Shown piece by piece: positions 1-7,715 of a stretch of 35,421 nucleotides of DNA; the stretch's first letter is position 1; every line of letters starts with the position of its first letter. Source of the DNA: Methylophilaceae bacterium. Its GTDB lineage: Bacteria > Pseudomonadota > Gammaproteobacteria > Burkholderiales > Methylophilaceae. A program made the translations under genes and the position numbers. The notes under the pieces were generated by a model. It was not told the origin of the DNA. It saw only the letters and a program-made list of their open reading frames with translations, and searched no databases. The stretch is from contig JAABQZ010000013.1 of assembly GCA_011391175.1 (NCBI GenBank), positions 1-35,421 on the forward strand. The letters run 5' to 3'.

Positions 1-728
1 GCCATCGTCGCAATGCTTTGCGCGATGCGCGAAATTAGCCGTTGCGACTTTTCTGCTAAGGCGATTGCATACAAATCGGTGCGACCGATCATCTTGCCGA
101 ATTCGCGTTCAAAGCTTAAGTTGCGGTCCTTGTCGGATAATTCGTTGCTGAGCAAATACAAATTTCCATTAGCATCGCGTGCGGTAGACAGTTTCCACGC
201 GGCAATTTCAATATTGCGCGCCACATTGTAAATGCGTTGTGGGTCAATGCTGTCGGTCAGGTAAAACGATTTTTTATCGCCATGTGCTTTAAGTAGCATC
301 GTCTGAATGCCAACAATAAATGGCAATACGCGATCACCTTGGTAATTGGCATCGAACGCTAAAAATATGGCATCGGTGCCTTGTTTGTTGTCGATTTCTT
401 TAAATTTCCAATGATGTTGCAGCTCACCATCAAACACCCAAGCCACCATTTTATCGGCGCTGTCCGTTGTGCTTTTGGCCAGTTCACGCGGGTTGCGTTT
501 ATAGAGCTTGGTCATTAAGTTTTGCAGGCTCTGCGTATTTTCTTCCAGCTCCACATCGGCCATGCGGTCGAAATCATTTTTTGCCAATTGGTTGGCAGAG
601 CTTCTGTCACCACGCTCGGGTATGGGTTTGCCTTCAAGTGCTGAATTCGTCGAGCATGCACAAGCAAGACTGCAGACCAATATCCATGAGGTTCGCAGGG
701 CAGTAGATTTAATCTTATCTAAGCGCAT
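1..728 (-). CDS. Partial lipoprotein of unknown function (3' end beyond window)
   Basis: An open frame runs from an ATG at 728 to the left edge without a stop, giving 242 residues. The N-terminus has a positive start (MRLDK), a hydrophobic stretch and a cysteine-rich lipobox-like end (SLACAC, about residues 20-25), so it is probably an exported lipoprotein. The rest is soluble, charged and free of membrane segments; I recognise no domain. The ATG lies 2 bp after the phoR stop codon, so it is probably co-transcribed with phoR and may be part of the phosphate regulon (inference). Oddly, bases 670-702, encoding the signal-peptide core, are a copy of a 33-bp palindrome found elsewhere in the window. 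The coding call is firm; the function is unknown. Confidence 0.75.
   Translation of the reverse strand, partial: MRLDKIKSTALRTSWILVCSLACACSTNSALEGKPIPERGDRSSANQLAKNDFDRMADVELEENTQSLQNLMTKLYKRNPRELAKSTTDSADKMVAWVFDGELQHHWKFKEIDNKQGTDAIFLAFDANYQGDRVLPFIVGIQTMLLKAHGDKKSFYLTDSIDPQRIYNVARNIEIAAWKLSTARDANGNLYLLSNELSDKDRNLSFEREFGKMIGRTDLYAIALAEKSQRLISRIAQSIATM
670..702 (+). repeat. 33-bp imperfect palindrome, copy A (inside lipoprotein gene)
   Basis: It begins CTGCAGACCAATA and ends GCAGGGCA. It matches copies at 15642-15674 and 23810-23842 over the full 33 bases, about 28 of 33 identical to each. Read on the minus strand it encodes the hydrophobic core (ALRTSWILVCS) of the lipoprotein signal peptide. 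Confidence 0.75.
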
Positions 729-730
729 GC

Positions 731-2053
731 TTATTTTAACTGAAGCGTTTGCACAACTCTGGATTTTGGAAACAGTACGCTAAACGTACTGCCCACGCCA
801 ACTTCACTGCTGATTTCTAGCTTGGCTTGGTGGCGAATGAGAATGTGTTTAACAATAGAAAGCCCCAAGCCAGTGCCGCCGGTTTCACGACTGCGGCCAC
901 GGTCAACGCGATAAAAGCGTTCGGTGAGTCGTTCAATATGTTGTTGCTCAATGCCGATGCCCGTATCGCGCACCGCAAATACTGCCTGCTCATTTTGCCT
1001 ATGCCAGCTGATTGCAATTTTCCCACCTTTGGGTGTGTAGCGCACTGCGTTGCTCACTAGGTTACTCAGTGCACTTTGTAGCTCGCTTTGTGCGCCAGTC
1101 ACCTTAAGGGTCTGGTCAATCTCTAACTCAATCACATGTTTTGTTTTATACAAACTATGGCTTAAGCCCAGTGCATCATTTTGCAGCTGCTTGAGTAACC
1201 TTGGCATGTCAATTTCAGTATTTTCAGGCTCCTCTACATTGCTTTCAATTTTTGATAGTGTCAGCAAATCTTCAATGATGCGACGCATGCGGTTTGTTTG
1301 CTCTTGCATCATGCCAAAATAACTTTTGATGGCATCTGGTATTGCACCTTGCATGTCGCCTAGAGTCTCTAAAAATCCGCCAACGACAGTTAAAGGTGTT
1401 CTCAACTCGTGCGAAACGTTAGCAATAAAATCACGGCGCATCACTTCTACTTTTTCCAACTGCGTCATGTCGCGACAGATTAATAATTTTTGATTGGCAC
1501 CAAATCGAATCAGCTGAATTTCGTATACCAGTTCAGGCTTTTGCCAAGACTTTAGTTTGAATGGCTCGCTATAGTCGTCGCTATATAGATAAGCAATAAA
1601 ATGGCTATCCCGAATCAGATTCACAATTGGCAAGTTTTTATCCATACTCAGCGCTAAGCCGAGTTGGTTTTCCGCATGTGGCGTACACCACTCAATTTCG
1701 TTACTAGCACCCAAAATCACCAAACCGTCTGGGATGGCATTGGCAGTCAGTGTAAAGCGCTCTAATGCAGAGCTTAATTGGGTTTGGTTGGTAATGTTGT
1801 TGCGTTCATATTGCAGCAATGCGGTAAACACATCTTCCCAAACGCCAGAGCCTTCTGGAATGTCTTTTAGAACAGGAGTTTTAAACCAAATGTGTAATCG
1901 GTGTAACCAAGCAATGTGGCTAATGAGATAGACTAAAAGACCAATTGAGAATGTGACTAATGCGACAGTTTTGCCGCTTATTAACCATAAAAATAAACAG
2001 ATAGCACTGAGTGCGCAAATGAATAAAGCAGCTTTTAAGCGAATATCGGGCAC
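731..2053 (-). CDS. phoR: Phosphate-regulon sensor histidine kinase PhoR
   Basis: A membrane sensor kinase that phosphorylates PhoB when phosphate is scarce. At 440 residues it matches typical PhoR length. Two hydrophobic segments (about 8-25 and 28-48) form a membrane hairpin, followed by a PAS-like region (about 100-200). The HisKA box VSHELRTPLTVVGGFLETL carries the phospho-accepting His215. The ATPase domain shows the N box (NLVSN, 331-335), G1 (DTGIGIE, 363-369) and G2 (GGTGLGL, 392-398). The HisKA wording and the phoB gene upstream favour PhoR over other kinases. It is separated from phoB by an unusual 224-bp structured spacer instead of the usual short gap, which suggests its expression is tuned separately. 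Confidence 0.93.
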   Translation of the reverse strand: MPDIRLKAALFICALSAICLFLWLISGKTVALVTFSIGLLVYLISHIAWLHRLHIWFKTPVLKDIPEGSGVWEDVFTALLQYERNNITNQTQLSSALERFTLTANAIPDGLVILGASNEIEWCTPHAENQLGLALSMDKNLPIVNLIRDSHFIAYLYSDDYSEPFKLKSWQKPELVYEIQLIRFGANQKLLICRDMTQLEKVEVMRRDFIANVSHELRTPLTVVGGFLETLGDMQGAIPDAIKSYFGMMQEQTNRMRRIIEDLLTLSKIESNVEEPENTEIDMPRLLKQLQNDALGLSHSLYKTKHVIELEIDQTLKVTGAQSELQSALSNLVSNAVRYTPKGGKIAISWHRQNEQAVFAVRDTGIGIEQQHIERLTERFYRVDRGRSRETGGTGLGLSIVKHILIRHQAKLEISSEVGVGSTFSVLFPKSRVVQTLQLK

Positions 2054-2144
2054 AAATTAAGCTTTAAATTAAATTAAGGCCTAATTATAGCCAGCTTTGG
2101 CGTGTAAATAGCCCACTTTGACGTGTAAATAATCAACTTTAGTT

Positions 2145-2229
2145 GGTATATTTCACGGGCAAGCCAAATACTGGCTCAGTGGGTATATTTCACGGACAAG
2201 ACCCTAGCGGTCTTTAGGCCTTACGCCTA
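2145..2229 (-). repeat. Hairpin array with 19-bp direct repeats between phoB and phoR
   Basis: A 19-bp sequence containing TATATTTCACGG occurs at 2145-2163 and 2182-2200 with one mismatch and a 37-bp period. Next to these are three perfect small stem-loops, each with a 5-base loop: AGCCA/TGGCT (2162-2176), AAGACC/GGTCTT (2198-2214) and TAGGC/GCCTA (2215-2229). The first two stems occupy corresponding places in the repeat but differ in sequence while staying paired. Further left, at about 2099-2140, the motif CGTGTAAATA occurs twice. I see no open frame here. Confidence 0.7.
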
Positions 2230-2270
2230 TTTCGGGCTTGAAAGTTTAGGCCAGTGTTTTCTTGTAGGGC

Positions 2271-2286
2271 GAAAGCGTTAGCTTTC
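2271..2286 (-). other. Stem-loop over the phoB stop codon
   Basis: GAAAGC and GCTTTC form a perfect 6-bp stem with a 4-base loop, and the phoB stop codon (2278-2280) lies in the loop. There is no U-run after it on the minus strand, so it is not a classical terminator. It could slow decay or attenuate read-through into phoR (inference). Confidence 0.45.
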
Positions 2287-2985
2287 TTTAATGGCAGACA
2301 GTCGATATCCCGAGCCACGTACGGTTTGAATTAAATCTTGGTGCCCAGAAGCCGCCAAACAGTTGCGTAACCTACGAATGTGTACATCCACTGTACGGTC
2401 TTCTACAAATACGCGGTCACCCCACACTTTGTCGAGTAATTGGCTACGCGTATGTACACGCTCTGCATTGCTCATAAAAAAGTGTAGTAATCTAAACTCA
2501 GTTGGCCCCAAGTCAATATTGGTACTGGTGCCCATATGGTTACCTACCACGCGATGGGTGCTGGGGTCTAGTGCCAAGCCTGCAATTTCAATCGGGTCAT
2601 CGGTCATTTGTGGCGCGCGACGGCGCAGTACGGCTTTGATTCTGGCATTCAATTCGCGCGGGCTAAATGGTTTGGTGACATAGTCATCGGCGCCCACTTC
2701 TAGCCCACGTACTTTGTCGTATTCATCACCACGCGCGGTGAGCATGATAATGGGAATCGCTTTGGTGACTGCTTCGGATTTTAAGCGGCGCGCGTATTCA
2801 ATACCGCTCATGCCTGGCAACATCCAATCCAGCAAAATAAGATCTGGTAAGGTGTTACGTAGCAGTTCCTGCGCATGTTCCACACTTAATGCACGTAGCG
2901 CGTTGTGGCCTGCTTGGGTAATGTTTAAGGCCAGCAATTCCTGAATAGCGGGCTCGTCTTCAATCACTAAAATATTAGCTGGCAT
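2278..2985 (-). CDS. phoB: Phosphate-regulon response regulator PhoB
   Basis: An OmpR/PhoB-class transcription factor that binds Pho boxes when phosphorylated by PhoR. It has 235 residues, usual for the family. The receiver domain (about 1-120) shows the acidic pair (ED, 9-10), the phospho-acceptor Asp53 in LLLDWMLPG, Thr82 and Lys104 in DYVTKPF. The C-terminal winged helix (about 130-230) contains GPTEFRLLHFFM and the recognition-helix region VDVHIRRLRN. The promoter at 3035-3091 carries Pho-box repeats, pointing to autoregulation. The first gene of a minus-strand unit with phoR, it is divergent from the MFS transporter gene. Confidence 0.95.
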   Translation of the reverse strand: MPANILVIEDEPAIQELLALNITQAGHNALRALSVEHAQELLRNTLPDLILLDWMLPGMSGIEYARRLKSEAVTKAIPIIMLTARGDEYDKVRGLEVGADDYVTKPFSPRELNARIKAVLRRRAPQMTDDPIEIAGLALDPSTHRVVGNHMGTSTNIDLGPTEFRLLHFFMSNAERVHTRSQLLDKVWGDRVFVEDRTVDVHIRRLRNCLAASGHQDLIQTVRGSGYRLSAIKES

Positions 2986-3034
2986 GATTTACTCGTGAAA
3001 TACCTTTAAATTTGGATAAGTTTAAACATGTGCG

Positions 3035-3091
3035 AATTTTGTGGCTTTAATATGACACATTGATGACAGATTGACTATTATTTTATGACAG
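3035..3091 (-). promoter_or_regulatory. Tandem Pho boxes and likely phoB promoter
   Basis: Read on the minus strand, heptamers lie in exact 11-base register: CTGTCAT (3085-3091), a degenerate TAATAGT (3074-3080), CTGTCAT (3063-3069) and GTGTCAT (3052-3058), each separated by four AT-rich bases. Two 7-mers spaced by 4 bp match the established Pho-box design, so this is two adjacent boxes, one of them weak. A possible -10 (CAAAAT, 3036-3041) lies about 10 bp downstream of the last heptamer, as in PhoB-activated promoters lacking a -35. The divergent MFS gene at 3262 might also be affected. Confidence 0.85.
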
Positions 3092-3261
3092 TAGCGGATT
3101 ATTTTTGTGTGGGTATGCTTATTATGGCTAACGCTATAATAAGATTATCTTAAGGTTTTTTAGCGCTCGCAATTGCCATTTTTTGCTTTTTATAACACTA
3201 TGCGATATAGCGCATATTCTATAGAGATGTCGTATAAACATTCGTTTTTTTTGGAGCAGAC

Positions 3262-4923
3262 ATGGCAAGCTTTTTATCAAAAGAATACATCACCGCAAAG
3301 CCCAATTTTAATCGTTGGTTGGTGCCGCCAGCCGCATTGGCCGTTCACCTGTCTATTGGTATGGCATATGGTTTTAGCGTGTTTTGGAAGCCGCTTGGCA
3401 ATGCGCTAATGGGCGATGATGGCAAACCACTGGCTGCTTGTGCTGCGGGCGCGACAACTTTTGGTGATAAATTAGCAGGCACAATGCGCGCTTTAACCGC
3501 CACCGACTGCAACTGGACGCAGTTTGATTTAGGCTGGATGTACACGCTATTTTTTGTATTGCTGGGCTGCTCAGCAGCATTGTGGGGTGGTTGGTTAGAG
3601 CGTGAAGGCCCACGCAAAGCTGGCTTGGTGTCTATGGTATGTTGGTGTGGCGGGCTACTTATTTCTGCTTACGGCGTGTATGCGCATCAACTATGGCTGA
3701 TGTGGCTGGGTAGCGGCGTGCTTGGTGGGATTGGGCTGGGGCTTGGCTATATTTCGCCTGTTTCAACGCTCATTAAGTGGTTTCCTGATAGACGTGGCAT
3801 GGCCACGGGCATGGCGATTATGGGCTTTGGCGGCGGCGCCATGATAGGTTCACCTTTAGCCACTAAACTCATGACCTACTTTGCAACACCAACCAGTGTG
3901 GGCGTTTGGCAAACCTTTGTCGTGTTGGCTGTGATTTATGCGGTGTTTATGTTATGTGGCGCATTGGGTTACCGTGTGCCGCCAGTTGGCTGGAAACCTG
4001 CCAATTGGACGCCGCCTGTGACTGCAAAAAATACCATGATTGCTGCGCGTCATGTGCATTTAAAAAATGCCCATAAAACACCACAATTTTGGTTGTTGTG
4101 GATTGTGCTGTGCATGAACGTTTCTGCTGGTATCGGCATTATTGGCGCTGCAGCGCCTATGCTACAAGAAACATTTGGTGGTGCGCTGGTAGGCCAACCA
4201 GAACTTGGATTTGCCGATATTAAAAAGGATGAAGCCTTGACTGCGGCAGCGGCAGCGGTAGGGGCTGGATTTGTTGGGTTGATTTCCTTATTTAACATTT
4301 TTGGGCGATTTGCTTGGGCAACCTCATCAGATAAGTTAGGCCGTAAACGTACCTACTATATTTTCTTTATCCTAGGTGCGCTGATGTATTGCGCGGCTAC
4401 ATATGTAGCAGGCTTCAAATCGCTGGCCCTGTTTGTGGCTTGTTTTGCTGTTATTGCCTCTATGTATGGTGGCGGATTTTCCACCATTCCAGCTTATTTG
4501 GCGGATATGTTTGGCACACAATTCGTGGGCGCTATTCATGGGCGCCTACTTACCGCATGGTCTACTGCGGGTATTTTAGGGCCTGTAGTAGTCAATTACA
4601 TGCACGATACCCGCTTAGAAAAGCAAATCCCGTTCGACCAAATTTATGCGCCTATTTTTGTAGTGTTAGCGGGTTTAATGGTGGTGGGTTTTATTGCCAA
4701 TATGCTGGTAAAACCGGTGGCAGAAAAATACTTTATGTCGGATGCAGAGTTAGCAGAAGTGCAAAAAATTGGTCATGAGCAGTCACTGCAATCTGCTGCA
4801 ATAGTCACAGAAGGAAGCGCTCAACATGGCTTGTTGGTCAAGCTGGCTTGGTTGGCTGTGTTAATCCCTATTGGTTATGGCGTGTGGAGTACCTTACAAA
4901 AGACGTGGGCTTTGTTTAGTTGA
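3262..4923 (+). CDS. MFS transporter, oxalate/formate antiporter (OFA) family
   Basis: An inner-membrane carrier, 553 residues, with about twelve hydrophobic segments. The N-terminal part (NRWLVPPAALAVHLSIGMAYGFSVFWKPL) is the typical OFA opening; MFS loop signatures appear at WFPDRRGMATG and at GRFAWATSSDKLGRKRTYY after a cytoplasmic linker. A soluble loop (about residues 52-85) separates the first two membrane segments. The ATG at 3262 follows a good ribosome-binding sequence (GGAG, 7-8 bp upstream). Family members carry oxalate/formate or other monocarboxylates; the substrate cannot be read from sequence. In a methylotroph, an organic-acid or formate carrier would make sense (inference). 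It shares its upstream region with divergent phoB. Confidence 0.85.
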   Translation: MASFLSKEYITAKPNFNRWLVPPAALAVHLSIGMAYGFSVFWKPLGNALMGDDGKPLAACAAGATTFGDKLAGTMRALTATDCNWTQFDLGWMYTLFFVLLGCSAALWGGWLEREGPRKAGLVSMVCWCGGLLISAYGVYAHQLWLMWLGSGVLGGIGLGLGYISPVSTLIKWFPDRRGMATGMAIMGFGGGAMIGSPLATKLMTYFATPTSVGVWQTFVVLAVIYAVFMLCGALGYRVPPVGWKPANWTPPVTAKNTMIAARHVHLKNAHKTPQFWLLWIVLCMNVSAGIGIIGAAAPMLQETFGGALVGQPELGFADIKKDEALTAAAAAVGAGFVGLISLFNIFGRFAWATSSDKLGRKRTYYIFFILGALMYCAATYVAGFKSLALFVACFAVIASMYGGGFSTIPAYLADMFGTQFVGAIHGRLLTAWSTAGILGPVVVNYMHDTRLEKQIPFDQIYAPIFVVLAGLMVVGFIANMLVKPVAEKYFMSDAELAEVQKIGHEQSLQSAAIVTEGSAQHGLLVKLAWLAVLIPIGYGVWSTLQKTWALFS

Positions 4924-5028
4924 GTTTGGCTTTATTAAAGTGACTATTTTGAAGTTAATGTGGAATGACAATTTATGTCAGTGTTAATCAGGTAAAATAG
5001 CGTTTTTTAGCACTTTATTAAGAAAGCA

Positions 5029-5490
5029 TTGAATAGAATCGTGAACAAAATAGATATCAATTTGAACGGTGCAGGTAAAAAAATTGGCATTGTACAATCG
5101 CGGTTTAATGGCGATATTTGCGATGGTTTATTGGCAGCCTGCCATGCAGAACTGCTGAAGTTGGGCGTAAAAGCACAAGACATTCGTGTTGCCACCGTAC
5201 CTGGCGCATTAGAAACACCGCTTATTCTGCAGCACATGGCTTTAAGTGAAAAATATGACGCCTTGATTGCTTTGGGGGCGATTATTCGCGGTGAAACTTA
5301 TCACTTTGAAGTGGTGGCTAACGAGTCTGCGCGTGGTATTTCAGAGGTGCAATTAAACACGGGTGTGCCTGTGGCTAATGCGGTACTGACTACAGAAGAT
5401 GATGAACAGGCACTAGCACGCATGCTGGTAAAAGGTAGTGAGGCAGCACAAGTCGCGATTGAAATGGCAAACTTGGTCCGCGCACTATGA
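5029..5490 (+). CDS. ribH: 6,7-dimethyl-8-ribityllumazine synthase
   Basis: Catalyses the penultimate riboflavin step, joining 5-amino-6-ribitylaminouracil with dihydroxybutanone phosphate. The 153-residue protein covers the whole family: [16 protein letters not shown] near the N-terminus, VPGALETPL, the active-site segment [18 protein letters not shown] with the catalytic His, and [20 protein letters not shown] near the C-terminus. No ATG is available at the right place. The frame can start at TTG 5029, with AAGAAAG only 2 bp upstream, or at GTG 5041; the choice is uncertain. The stop overlaps an ATG in the nusB frame, so ribH and nusB are an operon, a common pairing. The usual ribBA neighbour is absent; an MFS gene lies upstream. 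Confidence 0.92.
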   Translation: MNRIVNKIDINLNGAGKKIGIVQSRFNGDICDGLLAACHAELLKLGVKAQDIRVATVPGALETPLILQHMALSEKYDALIALGAIIRGETYHFEVVANESARGISEVQLNTGVPVANAVLTTEDDEQALARMLVKGSEAAQVAIEMANLVRAL

Positions 5491-5510
5491 TAAGCATAGG
5501 AGGTAACGGA

Positions 5511-6002
5511 GTGGCGAACTTAGAAACCGAGACGAAAGCGAAAACCGAAGTAAAAGCGGTAAAAAAACCTAAGGTAAGCCAAAACCGTCGTAAGTCGCGA
5601 GAGCTGGTATTAAAAGCTGTGTACCGTGGCATGATTAATGCTTCTGAGTTGAAGCAGATTGTTGCAGACGCAAAAGATGACCCTGAGTATGTTAAAGCTG
5701 ACGAGGCTTATTTTATGGCTTTGCTACAAGGTGTATCAGGCAAAATCAGCGAGCTAGATAGCCAAATTTCTATCTTTATTGATAGAAAGATTCAAGAGCT
5801 GAGCCCAGTTGAGCATGCGATTTTACGCATCTCGTCATTTGAGCTGATGTTTGATATGAGTATTCCTTATCGCGTAGCAATTAATGAGGGTGTTGAATTA
5901 GCAAAACTATATGGTGGTGCCGATGGCCATAAGTATATTAATGGCGTGTTGGATAAAGTGGCAGAAAGTGCGCGCCCACAAGAGTTTAGTAAGAGAATGT
6001 AG
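5511..6002 (+). CDS. nusB: Transcription antitermination factor NusB
   Basis: NusB pairs with S10 (NusE) on boxA RNA in rRNA antitermination. The domain runs from SRELVLKAVYRGM to the C-terminus, with the conserved LSPVEHAILRISSFEL and YRVAINEGVELAKLYGG. An in-frame ATG at 5487 overlaps the ribH stop, but GTG 5511 follows a perfect AGGAGGT (5498-5504) with 6 bp spacing, so I start there (163 residues). Compared with the roughly 140-residue norm, it carries a lysine/glutamate-rich N-terminal extension of about 25 residues, likely disordered. Co-transcribed with ribH. Confidence 0.92.
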   Translation: MANLETETKAKTEVKAVKKPKVSQNRRKSRELVLKAVYRGMINASELKQIVADAKDDPEYVKADEAYFMALLQGVSGKISELDSQISIFIDRKIQELSPVEHAILRISSFELMFDMSIPYRVAINEGVELAKLYGGADGHKYINGVLDKVAESARPQEFSKRM

Positions 6003-6057
6003 TGTGTAAAATGAGGTGTGGTAGTCTAGAGTAGTGCGTTGTTGTTAAAAATGTGGG

Positions 6058-6888
6058 ATGGCGATAATGAATGTAAGTAAAGCCATTAGAGTTGCGCGTA
6101 TAAGCCATGTTGGCATGTTGCGCGAGCATAACGAAGACGCGGTAGCGAGCGATATGTCAATCGGTCTAGTGTTGCTGGCTGACGGTATGGGTGGTTATAA
6201 AGCAGGTGAGGTGGCGAGTGAAATAGCTGTGTTGTTAATCGCCGCAGAAATGACCGAAGCGATGCAAGGTCAGTCGCACCTCTTTAAAAGTGAGCCTGAT
6301 TTATTGCCTGAATCGAACATGCTGATAAATGCAGTAGAAAAAACTAATAAAGCAATTTATGAAATAGCGCAGCTTCAGCCGGAGTGCGCAGGAATGGGCA
6401 CCACTTTGGTGGCGGGCGTTTTTGCAGACGATAAATTAATAGTGGGGCATATTGGTGATTCGCGCATGTACAGGTTGCGTGGTGAAGCGTTTTTGCAGTT
6501 GACTGAAGACCACTCGTTAGTACAAGAGCAGATTAACGCAGGTTTGATTACAATAGAGCAAGCAAAAGTAGCCAAAAATAGAAATTTAGTCACACGTGCA
6601 TTGGGTATAGATCCAATGGTTGAACTGGAATTACAGGAGCTTTCGGTGGAGCTTGGCGATAAATATTTGTTATGCTCAGATGGTTTGTCGGATTTGTTAA
6701 GTGATGCTGAAATTACTCAAATTCTGTTAAATGAAAAAGATGATATTGAATCTGCTGTTGATAAATTGGTAGAAAAAGCTAACGAATATGGTGGGTTAGA
6801 TAACATTTCAGTGGTGATAACAACAATAGAAAAATCATTTAAAGCTGAAAAAAGCTGGGTAAGAAAAATGTTAAAAGTAAAAAACTGA
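6058..6888 (+). CDS. PP2C-family Ser/Thr protein phosphatase
   Basis: A Stp1/PrpC-like metal-dependent phosphatase that removes phosphate from serine or threonine on proteins. All PP2C metal-ligand motifs are visible in 276 residues: REHNEDAV (22-29), ADGMGGYKAGEVAS (41-54), GMGTTLVAG, GHIGDSRMYRLRGE, TEDHSLV, LLCSDGLSDLL and GGLDNISVV. Nothing suggests inactivation. A second in-frame ATG at 6067, with GGGATGG placed 5-6 bp ahead, is a plausible alternative start. It is followed by an FHA protein and a GAF/HD-GYP protein on the same strand, likely one signalling operon; no Ser/Thr kinase gene lies within the window. Confidence 0.92.
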   Translation: MAIMNVSKAIRVARISHVGMLREHNEDAVASDMSIGLVLLADGMGGYKAGEVASEIAVLLIAAEMTEAMQGQSHLFKSEPDLLPESNMLINAVEKTNKAIYEIAQLQPECAGMGTTLVAGVFADDKLIVGHIGDSRMYRLRGEAFLQLTEDHSLVQEQINAGLITIEQAKVAKNRNLVTRALGIDPMVELELQELSVELGDKYLLCSDGLSDLLSDAEITQILLNEKDDIESAVDKLVEKANEYGGLDNISVVITTIEKSFKAEKSWVRKMLKVKN

Positions 6889-6951
6889 TTAGAAGTAAAC
6901 AGCATCAGTAAAAAGCACTTTTATTTTTTAAATAATGAATTCGGGTTGATT

Positions 6952-7704
6952 ATGGCAAAGTTACAATTTTCATTAGACGGCAATTCGCTAGGTGAGTTTG
7001 AATTAAATAAAGAACGCATCACAATAGGTCGCCGCCCTGCAAATGATATTCATATTGATAATCTAGCGGTGAGTGGTGAGCATGCTGTCATTACGACTAT
7101 TGGCAATGATTCGTTTTTGGAGGACATGAATAGCACCAATGGCACCTTGGTTAATAATAAGCCAATCAAAAAACATGTGTTGCATCATAACGACATCATT
7201 GAGTTTGGTAAGTATCAGTTGCTGTATGTAAATCAGGCGCAAGCTAATATGCCCCCAAACCAAGGCGGTTTCGAGAACACGGTGGTATTGCGTCCCACAA
7301 AGCTAACTGTGGTGGAACCTGAGACAGCCAAAATTTCAGAAGAAAAGCTAGCAGAAGCAACGCCGGCTGATGAAAAGGCAGCAGAATCTGTCGCTGAATC
7401 CGTGCAGTCAGAGGTGGCAAAAGCTCCCGTAGAGAATGCGCCAAAAATGGGTCGCTTGAAGATACTGAACGGAGCTAATTCTGGCCGTGAAATGGTTTTA
7501 AATAAAGCCTTAACTACTTTAGGTAAGCCAGGTGCGCAAGTGGCAGTCATTACTAAGCGTCCTAATGGTTACTTCATTACGCATGTGGAAGGTGAGAATT
7601 TACCGGCCATCAATGACCAAAAAATTGGTCCACAAGCGTACGGGCTGAGTAATCACGATGTCATCGATATAGCAGGACTTAAGATGGAATTTTTTCTGGC
7701 TTAA
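6952..7704 (+). CDS. FHA-domain phosphopeptide-binding protein
   Basis: The N-terminal FHA domain (about residues 20-95) has the canonical contacts: GR at 26-27, Ser41 and His44 in the SGEH motif, and the DMNSTNGTLVNN strand with Asn63-Gly64. FHA domains bind phosphothreonine peptides. A low-complexity Ala/Glu linker (about 120-160) leads to a second domain (about 163-250) beginning RLKILNGANSGREMVLN, which looks like a degenerate FHA fold without the SxxH pair. I start at ATG 6952; an upstream TTG (6946) in the same frame is less likely. The place between a PP2C phosphatase and an HD-GYP protein suggests it reads the mark the phosphatase erases (inference). Confidence 0.9.
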   Translation: MAKLQFSLDGNSLGEFELNKERITIGRRPANDIHIDNLAVSGEHAVITTIGNDSFLEDMNSTNGTLVNNKPIKKHVLHHNDIIEFGKYQLLYVNQAQANMPPNQGGFENTVVLRPTKLTVVEPETAKISEEKLAEATPADEKAAESVAESVQSEVAKAPVENAPKMGRLKILNGANSGREMVLNKALTTLGKPGAQVAVITKRPNGYFITHVEGENLPAINDQKIGPQAYGLSNHDVIDIAGLKMEFFLA

Positions 7705-7715
7705 TGCATTAATTC

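Noticed and set aside
5487-5489. ATG at 5487 as the nusB start
   Set aside because: A perfect AGGAGGT at 5498-5504 lies downstream of it and is ideally placed for GTG 5511.
6946-6954. TTG at 6946 as start of the FHA gene
   Set aside because: The ATG two codons later opens directly on the FHA strand sequence and is a more usual start.
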